DNA of 64,000 bases from an uncultured Synergistaceae bacterium (GTDB taxonomy: Bacteria > Synergistota > Synergistia > Synergistales > Dethiosulfovibrionaceae): the NCBI GenBank assembly GCA_902489135.1, contig CABTYW010000001.1, forward strand, positions 20,651 through 84,650, read 5' to 3'. Both the position numbers and the translations under genes were made by a program. A model generated the notes under the pieces. The model did no database searches. It was given only the letters and a program-made list of their open reading frames with translations, and was not told the origin of the DNA. Positions 17,945 through 26,901 of the stretch are shown here, in pieces (the stretch's first letter is position 1; every line of letters starts with the position of its first letter).

Positions 17945-18798
17945 GCGCCACGAAGCTTGTTCCCGTGCCCTCACGGGGCATGGTTCCCGAACGGGACGTC
18001 ACGCGATCGCCCATTTTGGAGTGCATCAATCTCGGCCTGACCATCGGCGGCCTGCACATCGTGGAAAATTTCGACCTCACCATCGGGCGCACTGAAATCG
18101 CCGGCCTCATCGGACCCAACGGCGCCGGCAAGACGACGATTTTCAACCTTCTTACGAAGGTGTATCAGCCTACGTCGGGTTCGGTGCTTCTCGACGGCGA
18201 GGACACGGCAAACATGTCGCCCATAGCGGTCAACCGCCTCGGCATCGCCCGAACGTTTCAGAACATTCGTCTTTTCAACAATCTCAGCGTGGCGGACAAC
18301 GTGAAGGTGGCCATGACCAACGACACTCATTACAGTCTCTTCAGCGCGCTGTTCCACACCTCCGCTTATCGCCGGCGCGAACTTGCCGCTCATCACCGCG
18401 CGCTGAAGCTGCTCTCCATTTTCGACATGCAGAACGTGGCGGACGTGAGAGCCGGGTCGCTGCCCTACGGCGCGCAGCGCCGCCTCGAGATCGTTCGGGC
18501 ACTGGCCACGTATCCATCTCTGCTGCTGCTGGACGAGCCGGCGGCGGGGATGAATCCCTCCGAGACTCTGGAACTGGCCGACAGCATCCGCCGCATTCAC
18601 GAGCTTTTTCCCATTGCGGTGATGCTCATCGAACATGACATGAACCTGGTGATGAATCTCTGCGAGGGCATCTGTGTGCTCAACTTCGGCCGCATCATCG
18701 CCAAGGGCACTCCCGCGGACATTCAGGGCAACCCGGCGGTCATCGAGGCCTATTTGGGACGGCAGAAGGAGGAAGTCCATGACAGACACCATTCTTAG
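17941..18798 (+). CDS. livG: Branched-chain amino acid ABC transporter ATPase
   Basis: The 285-residue ATPase has Walker A GPNGAGKTT near residue 60, Q-loop FQNIRLF, Walker B LLLLDEPAAGMNP near residue 195 and an H-loop in LIEHDM. The ABC signature reads LPYGAQRR instead of LSYGxQRR, a mild change tolerated in LivG proteins. The first ~20 residues are an extra N-terminal extension; the AAGGAGG before ATG 17941 supports this start over Met14. It works with LivF to energise LivHM. Confidence 0.93.
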   Translation: MSATKLVPVPSRGMVPERDVTRSPILECINLGLTIGGLHIVENFDLTIGRTEIAGLIGPNGAGKTTIFNLLTKVYQPTSGSVLLDGEDTANMSPIAVNRLGIARTFQNIRLFNNLSVADNVKVAMTNDTHYSLFSALFHTSAYRRRELAAHHRALKLLSIFDMQNVADVRAGSLPYGAQRRLEIVRALATYPSLLLLDEPAAGMNPSETLELADSIRRIHELFPIAVMLIEHDMNLVMNLCEGICVLNFGRIIAKGTPADIQGNPAVIEAYLGRQKEEVHDRHHS

Positions 18799-19501
18799 CG
18801 TCAAGGACATCAACGTCTATTACGGCAGCATTCACGCCATCAAGGGCATTTCCTTCGACGTCCGTCAGGGAGAAATCGTCACCCTCATCGGCGCCAACGG
18901 GGCGGGAAAATCCACCACGCTGAACACCATCTCGGGACTTTTGCGCTCACGCACGGGCAGCATTACCTTCTGCGGAGAGCCGATCGGCAAGATCCCCGCT
19001 TATCGGCTGGTCTCCAGGGGATTGGCCCAGGTTCCCGAGGGCCGTCATGTGTTTCTCCACATGACCGTCAGAGAAAATCTGGAGCTGGGAGCCTTCACTC
19101 GCTACCGGCACGGAACGGCGGCGCGAAATAAAGATCTGGACGCGGTTTACAGTCTGTTCCCGCGGCTGGGCGAGCGCCGCGGCCAGATGGCCGGCACCCT
19201 TTCGGGCGGCGAGCAGCAGATGCTCGCCATGGGGCGCGCGCTGATGGGACACCCTCAGCTTCTCATGCTCGACGAACCTTCCATGGGACTGGCGCCGATT
19301 CTGGTAGAAGAAATCTTCAAGATCATCGTCAACCTGAACCGCAACGGTTCCACTGTCCTGCTGGTGGAGCAGAACGCCCGCATGGCTCTCTCCGCGGCTG
19401 ACCGCGGTTACGTCATGGAAACGGGAAAAATCGTGGCCTCGGGCACGGGCAGCCAACTGATGAACTCTCCGGAAATCAAAAAGGCCTATCTCGGCGGCTA
19501 G
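18779..19501 (+). CDS. livF: Branched-chain amino acid ABC transporter ATPase
   Basis: The 240-residue ATPase has Walker A GANGAGKST near 38, signature LSGGEQQMLAMGRAL, Walker B LLMLDEPSMGLAP and an H-loop-equivalent VEQN. The start ATG 18779 lies inside the end of livG (20-base overlap) and follows AGGAGGA. It is the last gene of livJHMGF. Confidence 0.93.
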   Translation: MTDTILSVKDINVYYGSIHAIKGISFDVRQGEIVTLIGANGAGKSTTLNTISGLLRSRTGSITFCGEPIGKIPAYRLVSRGLAQVPEGRHVFLHMTVRENLELGAFTRYRHGTAARNKDLDAVYSLFPRLGERRGQMAGTLSGGEQQMLAMGRALMGHPQLLMLDEPSMGLAPILVEEIFKIIVNLNRNGSTVLLVEQNARMALSAADRGYVMETGKIVASGTGSQLMNSPEIKKAYLGG

Positions 19502-19557
19502 AAACGCACGCCCGAAAAATTCGGGAAAAATTCCCTGGCGGGCATGCCGCGAGTGCC

Positions 19558-19605
19558 GTCGCTGCGCCGACTTTCATCGAGTCGGCGCAGCGATTTGTAT
19601 TTTCA
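19558..19605 (+). terminator. Terminator of the liv operon
   Basis: A 14-bp perfect stem (19559-19572 with 19580-19593) with a 7-base loop is followed by TTTGTATTTT. Confidence 0.8.
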
Positions 19606-20096
19606 GAGAGCGCCTTCCATCGTATAAAACTTTTCCCGGCGCCATGGGGAAATATGGCGCTGCCGTTTCGCCTGAACGCCGTTTTTATTTTCTCAACGGC
19701 GCGCACTTCCCCGCCGCACTGCGGTTTGCGGTTCGCCGGCTCTCGGGTTTCCCGGGATTTGGCATCAAAGACCCCGCCGCCGACGCGAAACCCCATTCAA
19801 AACAGGCGATAATCAGCGCGGCGGAAAACCGCCTGCACGTCCTTTACCACCATTTGCCGTTATATTATTTTTATATTGTCCTTGTTTTGCTGGATAAAAA
19901 CGTGTAGAATACTTAAATAAATGACACTTTCTCATGAATTTCGAGACAAAAAGAAAACGGTCGGCCGGCACGTCATCGACCTGCGCTTTTGATGCCTCAT
20001 GCCTCTCACCATTTCATGAGAAGTGGCGGTCGCCCCGCCTGCCGTAGGGGACGGCAGCGGCACGCCGCATAACTTCGTAATTGGGGGAAGGAAACT
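19606..20096 (+). other. Non-coding region and long structured leader of the hydrogenase operon
   Basis: No gene is visible. A promoter ends at 19910, leaving a leader of nearly 180 bases. It contains a long-range inverted repeat (TTCTCATGAA at 19929-19938 with TTCATGAGAA at 20013-20022) and a local hairpin CTGCCGT/ACGGCAG near 20039-20057. The ribosome site GGGGGAAGGAA follows. Confidence 0.5.
19882..19910 (+). promoter_or_regulatory. Promoter of the hydrogenase operon
   Basis: TTGTTT at 19882-19887, a 17-base spacer and TAGAAT at 19905-19910, in an AT-rich tract. Confidence 0.55.
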
Positions 20097-21929
20097 GTGA
20101 GCAGACTCAGCATCGTCACCCAAAATCAGGCCCAGACCACCGTCGAGGGCCTCTACAAGGACATGGAGCGAAGGATACAGGCCAGTCCGCCCGATTTGTG
20201 CCCCATTGACCTGGCCGTCTCATTTCTCCATATCTGCCACTCTCAGTCCTGCGGCAAATGCGTTCCCTGCCGCGTGGGACTGAAACGTCTCGAGGAAATG
20301 CTCGACGACGTGCTCAACGGATCGGCGACGGAGAAAACCATTGACACCATCGAGAGCACGGCCGAAAGCATCTCCATTTCCTCGGACTGCGCCATCGGAC
20401 AGGAAGCCGCCAGAATGGTGCTCAAGGGTGTTCGAGGCTTCCGCGAAGACTTTGAGGAGCACATCGCCCACGGCCGCTGCATGACCCTTCAAAACCAGCC
20501 GGTACCCTGCGTGGCGCTGTGCCCGGCTCACGTGGACATTCCCGGTTATGTGGCGCTGATCCACGCGGGCCGCTACGCCGACGCCGTTCGGCTGATCCGC
20601 AAGGACAACCCTCTTCCCGCCGTGTGCGGCATGATCTGCGAGCATCCCTGCGAGAACCGCTGCCGCCGCACCATGGTGGACAACCCCATCAACATCAGAG
20701 GCCTCAAACGCTACGCCGTGGAACATGCCGAGGAAGTTCCCGTTCCCGAACCCATGCCCTCCACGGGCAAAAAAATCGCCGTTATCGGCGGCGGCCCCGC
20801 GGGACTGAGCGCCGCTTACTATCTGGCCATTATGGGACACGACGTCACCATTTACGAACAGCGCAAAAAACTGGGCGGCATGCTGCGTTACGGAATTCCC
20901 GCCTATCGCCTGCCGCGGGAGGTTCTTGACCGCGAAATCGACGGCCTTCTGGCCGCCGGCATCCACGTCATCACCGAAACCAGCGTGGGCGCCGACATTT
21001 CCATCGCTCAGCTGCGCGAAAGCTACGACGCGCTTTACATCGCCATCGGCGCTCACATCGACCGCAAGCTGGGAATTGACGGAGAAGAGGCTCAAGGCGT
21101 CATCTCCGCCGTGGAAATGCTCCGCTCCATCGGCGACGATCAGTTCCCCGACTTTACCGGCATGGACATCTGCGTCGTCGGCGGCGGCAACGTGGCCATG
21201 GACGTGGCGCGCTCCGCCGTCCGCTGCGGCGCGAAAAGCGTGAAAATCGTTTATCGCCGCCGCAAGGCCGATATGACCGCTCTGCCCGAAGAAGTGGAAG
21301 GTGCCGTAGCCGACGGTTGTGACATCATGGAACTTCACGCGCCCATGGGCATCAACAGGGACGCCGACGGCAAAGCCGTGTCGCTTCGCGTCAAACCGCA
21401 GATCGTCGGCGAAATCAAAAACAACCGCCCCGTGCCGTGCAACTCGGCACAGGATGAGTTCGACATTCCCTGCGACCGCGTTCTGGTGGCCGTCGGCCAG
21501 GGCATTGAATCCCGCAAATTCGAGCAGTACGGAATCCCCGTCAAGCGCGGCACCATCGAAAGCCTTGACACCACCGGCGTCAAGGACACCACGGGTATTT
21601 TCGCCGGCGGCGACTGCGTCACCGGCCCGGCGACGGTGATCCGCGCCATCGCCGGCGGCAAAGTTGCGGCAGCCAATATCGATGAATATCTCGGGTTCAA
21701 CCACGTCATTGAAAGCGGCGTGGAGGTGCCCCAGGTCCGCTTTGACGATCACAAATCCTGCGGCCGCGTGAATATGCGCGAACGCGCTGCGGCGGAACGT
21801 ATTCACGACTTCAAGCTCATGGAAATCGGCATGACCGACGAAGAAGCGTGCCAGGAGTCAGGACGCTGTCTGCGCTGCGATCACTTCGGCTACGGTCTGT
21901 TCAGAGGAGGCAGAGTCGAAAAATGGTAA
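20097..21929 (+). CDS. NuoF C-terminal Fe-S domain fused to a GltD-type NAD(P)H oxidoreductase
   Basis: A 610-residue fusion. Residues ~35-125 match the NADH-binding 4Fe-4S domain found at the end of NuoF, with C52-x2-C55-x2-C58 and C98. The flavin/NADH part of NuoF is absent. From ~135 on it is a glutamate-synthase small-chain module: Fe-S cysteines C138, C142, C177, C181, C185 and C189, an FAD fold (GGGPAG at 231-236) and a pyridine-nucleotide fold (GGGNVAMD near 362). It probably passes electrons between NAD(P)H and the hydrogenase encoded next, whose ATG overlaps its stop region. The arrangement resembles 'glutamate-synthase-linked' [FeFe] group A2 hydrogenases. The start is GTG 20097. 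Confidence 0.85.
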   Translation: MSRLSIVTQNQAQTTVEGLYKDMERRIQASPPDLCPIDLAVSFLHICHSQSCGKCVPCRVGLKRLEEMLDDVLNGSATEKTIDTIESTAESISISSDCAIGQEAARMVLKGVRGFREDFEEHIAHGRCMTLQNQPVPCVALCPAHVDIPGYVALIHAGRYADAVRLIRKDNPLPAVCGMICEHPCENRCRRTMVDNPINIRGLKRYAVEHAEEVPVPEPMPSTGKKIAVIGGGPAGLSAAYYLAIMGHDVTIYEQRKKLGGMLRYGIPAYRLPREVLDREIDGLLAAGIHVITETSVGADISIAQLRESYDALYIAIGAHIDRKLGIDGEEAQGVISAVEMLRSIGDDQFPDFTGMDICVVGGGNVAMDVARSAVRCGAKSVKIVYRRRKADMTALPEEVEGAVADGCDIMELHAPMGINRDADGKAVSLRVKPQIVGEIKNNRPVPCNSAQDEFDIPCDRVLVAVGQGIESRKFEQYGIPVKRGTIESLDTTGVKDTTGIFAGGDCVTGPATVIRAIAGGKVAAANIDEYLGFNHVIESGVEVPQVRFDDHKSCGRVNMRERAAAERIHDFKLMEIGMTDEEACQESGRCLRCDHFGYGLFRGGRVEKW

Positions 21930-23656
21930 ATGTCGTCATTGACGGAAAGGAAATTCACGTCCCGCCCAAAACCACCATCCTCGACGCCGCTAAAGCCGCG
22001 GGAATTCACGTTCCCACGCTCTGCTTTCTGAGAAACATCAACGAAATCGGCGCCTGTCGAATTTGCGTCGTTGAAGTCGAGGGCTACGAGAGACTTTTCA
22101 CGGCATGCAACAACCCCGTCGAAGAGGGCATGATCATTCACACCAACAGCCGCAAGGCCCGCGAAGCCCGCCGAAACAATCTGCTGATGATCCTTTCGGA
22201 GCATGACGTCAACTGCACGCTGTGCGTGCGCAGCGGCAACTGCGAGCTTCAGCAGATTTCCAACGAACTAAACATTCACGACAGCCCCTTCAGGAAGCAG
22301 ATCGACCATCGCCGCACCAACGCCGATTTTCCGCTGATCCGCGATTTCTCGCGCTGCATCAAGTGCATGCGCTGTGTTCAGGTCTGCGACAACATTCAGC
22401 ACACCAACGTGTGGGACGTCGTCAACACGGGACAGAAGGCCATCGTTGACGTCAAAGGCGTCTACGCTCTCGAGGACTCACGGTGCACGCTGTGCGGTCA
22501 GTGCATCACTCACTGTCCCACGGCCGCGCTCATTGAGCGCGACGACACTCAAAAAGTTCTGGACGCCATTGACGATCCCGAGAAAATTGTCCTCGTTCAG
22601 ATCGCGCCGGCCCCACGGACGGCGTGGGGCGAAGAGTTCGGCATGAAACCCCAGGTCGCCACCGTCAATCGTCTGGCGGCGGCGCTGCGCATGGCCGGCA
22701 TCGACTATGTGTTCGATACCAATTTCTCCGCCGACCTGACCATTATGGAAGAGGGCAGCGAGTTTATCGAGCGCCTGAAAAATGCCGACTCCGCTGAATT
22801 CCCCATGTTCACCTCCTGCTGTCCCGGATGGGTGCGCTACGTCAAAGGGCACTGGCCGCAGTTCGTCGATCGACTTTCGTCGGCCAAATCGCCGCAGCAG
22901 ATGTTCGGCGCCGTCGCCAAAACGTGGTACGCTCAGACTTTGGGCGTCGATCCGTCAAGGATTTTTTCGGTGTCCGTCATGCCCTGCCTGGCCAAAAAGG
23001 CCGAGTGCGCCCTGCCGATCATGAACAGTGCCGGCTCGGGGCAGGACGTGGACGTGGCGCTGACCACCCGTGAGGTGGGCCGTCTGATCCGTTCGCTCCA
23101 AATCCATCCCGAAGACCTCAAAGACGAGCCGCTGGATATGCCCTTCGGCATCGGCAGCGGTGCGGGCGCCATTTTCGGCGCCACAGGCGGCGTCATGGAA
23201 GCGGCGCTGCGCAGCGCCTACTACCTGGTGACGGGCAAAAACGCCGAGCCCGACGCCTTCAAGGGCGTGCGCGGCATGGAAGGCTGGAAGGAAGCGCAAT
23301 TCGATCTGGCCGGCAAAACTCTGAAAGTCGCCGTAGTCAACGGTCTGGGCAATGCCGACGCGCTTTTGACGGCTCTCGCCAAGGGCAAGGTTCACTATGA
23401 CTTCGTGGAAGTGATGGCCTGTCCCGGCGGCTGCGTCGGCGGCGGCGGACAGCCCATTCACGGGCACGTGGAGATGGCGCCGCTTCGCGCCCCCACGCTG
23501 TACGACATTGACCGACGCATGAAGCTGCGCTTCTCCCACGAAAATCCTTCAATCATCCGATGCTACAGAGAATTCCTGGGAAAGCCCCTGTCGGAAAGGT
23601 CCCACCGCCTGCTTCACACCACCTACCACGACTGGAAACTGCCCGGCGAGAAATAA
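21923..23656 (+). CDS. hydA: [FeFe]-hydrogenase catalytic subunit
   Basis: A 577-residue hydrogenase that makes or oxidises H2. Clusters run in order: a [2Fe-2S] domain (C34, C45, C48, C62); the His/Cys [4Fe-4S] ligand set around HDVNCTLCVRSGNC; two [4Fe-4S] sites (CIKCMRCVQVC and CTLCGQCITHC); then the H-cluster. All three H-cluster motifs are intact: TSCCPGW near 296, MPCLAKKAE near 353 and ACPGGCVGGGGQP near 499. The ATG at 21923 overlaps the upstream stop by 7 bases and follows AGGAGG. Maturases HydE/F/G are not in the window. The role is probably disposal of fermentation electrons. Confidence 0.96.
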   Translation: MVNVVIDGKEIHVPPKTTILDAAKAAGIHVPTLCFLRNINEIGACRICVVEVEGYERLFTACNNPVEEGMIIHTNSRKAREARRNNLLMILSEHDVNCTLCVRSGNCELQQISNELNIHDSPFRKQIDHRRTNADFPLIRDFSRCIKCMRCVQVCDNIQHTNVWDVVNTGQKAIVDVKGVYALEDSRCTLCGQCITHCPTAALIERDDTQKVLDAIDDPEKIVLVQIAPAPRTAWGEEFGMKPQVATVNRLAAALRMAGIDYVFDTNFSADLTIMEEGSEFIERLKNADSAEFPMFTSCCPGWVRYVKGHWPQFVDRLSSAKSPQQMFGAVAKTWYAQTLGVDPSRIFSVSVMPCLAKKAECALPIMNSAGSGQDVDVALTTREVGRLIRSLQIHPEDLKDEPLDMPFGIGSGAGAIFGATGGVMEAALRSAYYLVTGKNAEPDAFKGVRGMEGWKEAQFDLAGKTLKVAVVNGLGNADALLTALAKGKVHYDFVEVMACPGGCVGGGGQPIHGHVEMAPLRAPTLYDIDRRMKLRFSHENPSIIRCYREFLGKPLSERSHRLLHTTYHDWKLPGEK

Positions 23657-23715
23657 CGGGACGTTTCCCTCCGATTTTTGCTGAAAAAACTGAACAATCA
23701 TTGCGCACACAAAGG

Positions 23716-23756
23716 AAAGTTCCGCGCCGTCCATTGGACAGCGCGGAACTTTTACG
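23716..23756 (+). terminator. Probable terminator after hydA
   Basis: A 12-bp stem (23716-23727 with 23741-23752) is followed by a short TACGGTATTTT. The U-tract is weak, so the next gene may be partly read through. Confidence 0.5.
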
Positions 23757-23802
23757 GTATTTTAGAGGCGAACTTTTCATTACGGCAGACGGGGCGAAAC
23801 TC

Positions 23803-24660
23803 ATGAACGACAGGACGGACCTCTTTCAAACTTTGGATTTCGGCGACGGAATTCTGCGAATTCAGGGATCGGGATCGGTGTTCTGTTACCTTGTCCGCGG
23901 CGCGGAACGGGCCCTTCTCATCGACACCATGACGGGACTGGGGAACCTGCGGTTTCGGCTGAACCGCGTCACCGATCTTCCCGTCACGGTGGTCTGCACT
24001 CACGGGCACTTCGACCACATCGGCGGGACGGCGGACTTTCCGACGGCATGGATCCCCCGGGGTGATGCGGTGATGCTGCAGGAGCAGCAGTGCAGCGAGC
24101 GCAAATACTGGCTGGAAAACATGCTCTGCACGCTGCGCCGTCTGCCGCTGAAGTTCTCCCACGAAGATTTCACGCCCGCTCACGGCGTGGTCTGGCGCGG
24201 CCTTTGCGGCGGCAAAACCTTCGATCTCGGCGGACGGATCGTCACCGCTGTGGACATCCCCGGCCACACCGTGGGCTCCACGGGCTACCTGGACTCGAAG
24301 ACGGGCACGCTTTTTGTGGGCGACGCCGGCAGCCGCAGCACCTATCTGTTTCTCCACTGGTCGCGCTCCGTCGAAGGCTATCTTGAGGGACTACTGCGCC
24401 TCAAAGATCGCTGGGGGTCCCGGATCAAACGGTGGTTCAACTTTCACAATTACACCGAAATGCCCGCCGACATCCTCGACGACCTCATCAATGCCTGCCG
24501 CTGCGCTCTCCACGGCAAAATCACGGGGCAGAAGTTCCGCGGCACCGAGCTTTTCCGCTTTGTCTATCCCGTGGACAAAAAGTGGCGGCGCCTCGACGGC
24601 GGGTACGGCAACATCATTGTTCGCCTTGACCGTCTGCGCATGGAAGACGAACCCTTTTAA
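23803..24660 (+). CDS. Metallo-beta-lactamase-fold hydrolase
   Basis: The 285-residue protein has the di-metal motif HGHFDH (THGHFDHIGG) near residues 65-70. A further His comes from the DIPGHTVGSTGY strand, and the bridging Asp from FVGDAG. The fold covers glyoxalase II-like, lactonase and related hydrolases; the C-terminal ~80 residues are specific to this protein, and the substrate is unclear. The start ATG 23803 has only a weak GGGGCG ribosome site. The gene follows hydA and may be read through from it. Confidence 0.75.
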   Translation: MNDRTDLFQTLDFGDGILRIQGSGSVFCYLVRGAERALLIDTMTGLGNLRFRLNRVTDLPVTVVCTHGHFDHIGGTADFPTAWIPRGDAVMLQEQQCSERKYWLENMLCTLRRLPLKFSHEDFTPAHGVVWRGLCGGKTFDLGGRIVTAVDIPGHTVGSTGYLDSKTGTLFVGDAGSRSTYLFLHWSRSVEGYLEGLLRLKDRWGSRIKRWFNFHNYTEMPADILDDLINACRCALHGKITGQKFRGTELFRFVYPVDKKWRRLDGGYGNIIVRLDRLRMEDEPF

Positions 24661-24666
24661 CCGAAC

Positions 24667-24707
24667 GAACGCGCTTCGCCGTGTGGGCTGAGCGCGTTCT
24701 TTTTTTC
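24667..24707. terminator. Terminator after the metallo-hydrolase gene
   Basis: The stem GAACGCGCT (24667-24675) pairs with AGCGCGTTC (24691-24699) and is followed by seven or more T. Confidence 0.75.
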
Positions 24708-24716
24708 GTCTTCGTC

Positions 24717-25559
24717 TTATCGCGAGGATTTCAATTTTCCGGCATCAAAGAGGTCGCTTCTCTGCTGAAGCGCCTCGAACAGCGCCCGATGGCTTTCGTC
24801 GCTTTTTCCCGGCTTGTATTTCCACGAGAGCTCCGCGAGCTGCAGCGTTTTTCCCTCAGCGTCATACCACACCGCCGTTTCCATTTCGGCTTCGCCGCCC
24901 GGGAATTTCACTTCGCCGATGTCCGCCTCGTAGGCCAGAACGTCGGGAGCCGTGGGGTTCAGCACCGCCGAGGCGCCGGAAGCCGAAAACGGCAAAAGAG
25001 GAAAGAGCTCCGCGAGGTCACCCAGCGTCTTTCCGGTGAAATCGGGCTGTTTTTTCAGCTTCGCGCTGGCCGAATAGGCCGTCGACCGGTTGCCCGCCGT
25101 GCCGTTGACAAGCCCCAGCACGTCGGCTTCGTACTTGTATTCGCTTTTGGGCGCCATGCCCTTTTGAAAGCGCTCGATCTCTTCTTTTCCCAATTCCGTC
25201 CGGCGCCGCAGCTTTATCGTCAGCGTCCCCGTGTCGGAAGGACGCCCGTCCTTGATTTTAAACTTTTGGCGCAGCGAAAAGTCCTTCTCGGCCAGGGCTT
25301 GGTCGGCCGTGTCATAATAGCGCACCACGACGGCTTCTTCATCATCATCGTCGGCGCCGTGGAACTTCATGCCCAAATTCAAAGCCGCGTCTTCCAGCGC
25401 TGAACGCAGGATTTTGTACCCCTCCTGCCGCGACGAAGCGAAAATTTCCTTTCTGACCTGAAGCTTCATTTCAACGCTGTCAGTGGCGGCAAAGGCCGCA
25501 CCGCACAGCGTCCACGCCATAATAATCGCCGGCAGCGCCACTCTTTTCAATTCCAACAT
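24717..25559 (-). CDS. Exported CYTH-like domain protein
   Basis: A 280-residue protein with a clear signal peptide (residues 1-24, cleavage after AFA). The mature part resembles a CYTH/triphosphate-tunnel fold: VEMKLQV near the start, RYYDTAD at 80-86 followed by LRQKF, LTIKLRR at 113-119 and YKYEADV at 141-147. CYTH proteins normally act on triphosphates in the cytoplasm. Export and an incomplete ExExK signature (only E-M-K) suggest a non-catalytic or altered role. The ATG at 25559 follows AAAGGGG. No enzyme activity should be assumed. Confidence 0.6.
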   Translation of the reverse strand: MLELKRVALPAIIMAWTLCGAAFAATDSVEMKLQVRKEIFASSRQEGYKILRSALEDAALNLGMKFHGADDDDEEAVVVRYYDTADQALAEKDFSLRQKFKIKDGRPSDTGTLTIKLRRRTELGKEEIERFQKGMAPKSEYKYEADVLGLVNGTAGNRSTAYSASAKLKKQPDFTGKTLGDLAELFPLLPFSASGASAVLNPTAPDVLAYEADIGEVKFPGGEAEMETAVWYDAEGKTLQLAELSWKYKPGKSDESHRALFEALQQRSDLFDAGKLKSSR

Positions 25560-25622
25560 CGTTCATATCCCCTTTCTGGTTTCAGGATCTCCGCCCAGCA
25601 TACCATTTTTTCAGCGGCCATG

Positions 25623-26846
25623 TCACGCCTTTTCTCCGGATTTAGCGATCTTGATGCGCGTAAAGACCAGCGCCGCAAGAAGCTGAACGCCGACGGAAAA
25701 AACCGCCGCCGCGGTCAGCGAACGGTCATAGAGCCAGCCGCCCAGCCAGCTTCCCAAAAACAGACAAACTCCGAAAGCCGCCTGAAACAAGCCGTAACCG
25801 AAACTGCGAAAGTTTCGCGGAACCAGCGTGGCCACGGCGGCTTTCAGCGTCGATTCCTGGGCTCCCATGCCGATTCCCCACAGCGCCGCGCCCAAAAACA
25901 GCGCGCCCCGCGACGACGAGAGAAAAATCAGCACGGCAAAGGGCGCCGCCGCCACGGTGGACCACGCCAGAGACTTGAGGCCGCAGCGGTCGTAAAGCTC
26001 TCCGAACAGCAGCGCCGCCGCGGCGTCGACCGCCATGGCCCCTGCGTACAGAAGGGGCAGTTCCGCGGGAGACATGAGCGACGTACGCGCCGCGTGCATG
26101 GTGATGATGGCAAAATCGAAAAACCCCAGAGCAAAAAGCCCCGTTCCCAGAAGATAGAACCTGAAATTGCCGTCAAAAGCGGGCCGGACGGAGCTCTTTT
26201 TCGTTTCCGGCTCAAAGTTTTCGGGATGGGGAAAAAACTTCTTCGCCGTCAGCAGCAGCGCCAGCGTGACCGCCGCGGGCACCAGCAACAACGCAAAGCA
26301 ATGGCGGTAATCGGTGAAAGTATTGCCGCTGCCCTTGAAGGACATGACCAGAAACAGCATCACCGGACCGGCGAAGGCGCCGAGCTGGTCGAGAAACTCC
26401 TGCAGCGCAAAGCTGCGCCCCACGCCGTTTTGCGACGCCGCAAAGGATAGCAGCGTGTCCTTGGCGGGCTTTTTCACCGCCTTGCCGAAACGTTCAGCCA
26501 TAATGAGCGCCGCCGCCCAGATCCAGCCGTTTTCGGGAATGAGAGCCAGAGCGGGAACGGCCAGAAGGTCAAGGGCATAGCCGGCCAAAGTGAGGCTCCA
26601 GTATTGATGAGTGCGGTCCGCCAGACGCCCCGTGAGAAAGCGCAGCGCGTAGCCCAGCAGATCGCCAAATCCCGCGACGAAGCCGATGGCGGCGGCCGGC
26701 GCGCCAGCGAGGCTGAGATAGGCGCCGAGAATGCTCTTTCCGCCCTCGTGAGTCACATCGGAAAACAGACTGACCACGCCCATGAGCAGGATAAAAACCA
26801 GCGCGCTGCGTCGCAGCGCTTTGGCGTCATTTTCGCGGCGTTCCAT
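25623..26846 (-). CDS. Major facilitator superfamily transporter
   Basis: A 407-residue, 12-helix MFS protein. The loop between helices 2 and 3 reads GRLADRTHQYW, the family GxLaDRxGrr-type motif. The segment GKAVKKPAKDTLLSFAA after helix 4 resembles uncharacterised MFS proteins annotated only as 'MFS transporter'. The start is ATG 26846, preceded by AAGGAGG; a TTG at 26873 is the alternative. The substrate is unknown. Confidence 0.8.
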   Translation of the reverse strand: MERRENDAKALRRSALVFILLMGVVSLFSDVTHEGGKSILGAYLSLAGAPAAAIGFVAGFGDLLGYALRFLTGRLADRTHQYWSLTLAGYALDLLAVPALALIPENGWIWAAALIMAERFGKAVKKPAKDTLLSFAASQNGVGRSFALQEFLDQLGAFAGPVMLFLVMSFKGSGNTFTDYRHCFALLLVPAAVTLALLLTAKKFFPHPENFEPETKKSSVRPAFDGNFRFYLLGTGLFALGFFDFAIITMHAARTSLMSPAELPLLYAGAMAVDAAAALLFGELYDRCGLKSLAWSTVAAAPFAVLIFLSSSRGALFLGAALWGIGMGAQESTLKAAVATLVPRNFRSFGYGLFQAAFGVCLFLGSWLGGWLYDRSLTAAAVFSVGVQLLAALVFTRIKIAKSGEKA

Positions 26847-26901
26847 CGTCCCGTGTTCCTCCTTTTCGCTCAATTCCCCCGAAAAATTTCTTCAATTAAC
26901 T

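Noticed and set aside
20220..21806. A 528-codon open frame antisense to the NuoF/GltD fusion gene
   Set aside because: Low-complexity His/Ala/Val composition, no motif, and the opposite strand encodes a clear enzyme; a by-product of GC-rich codon bias.
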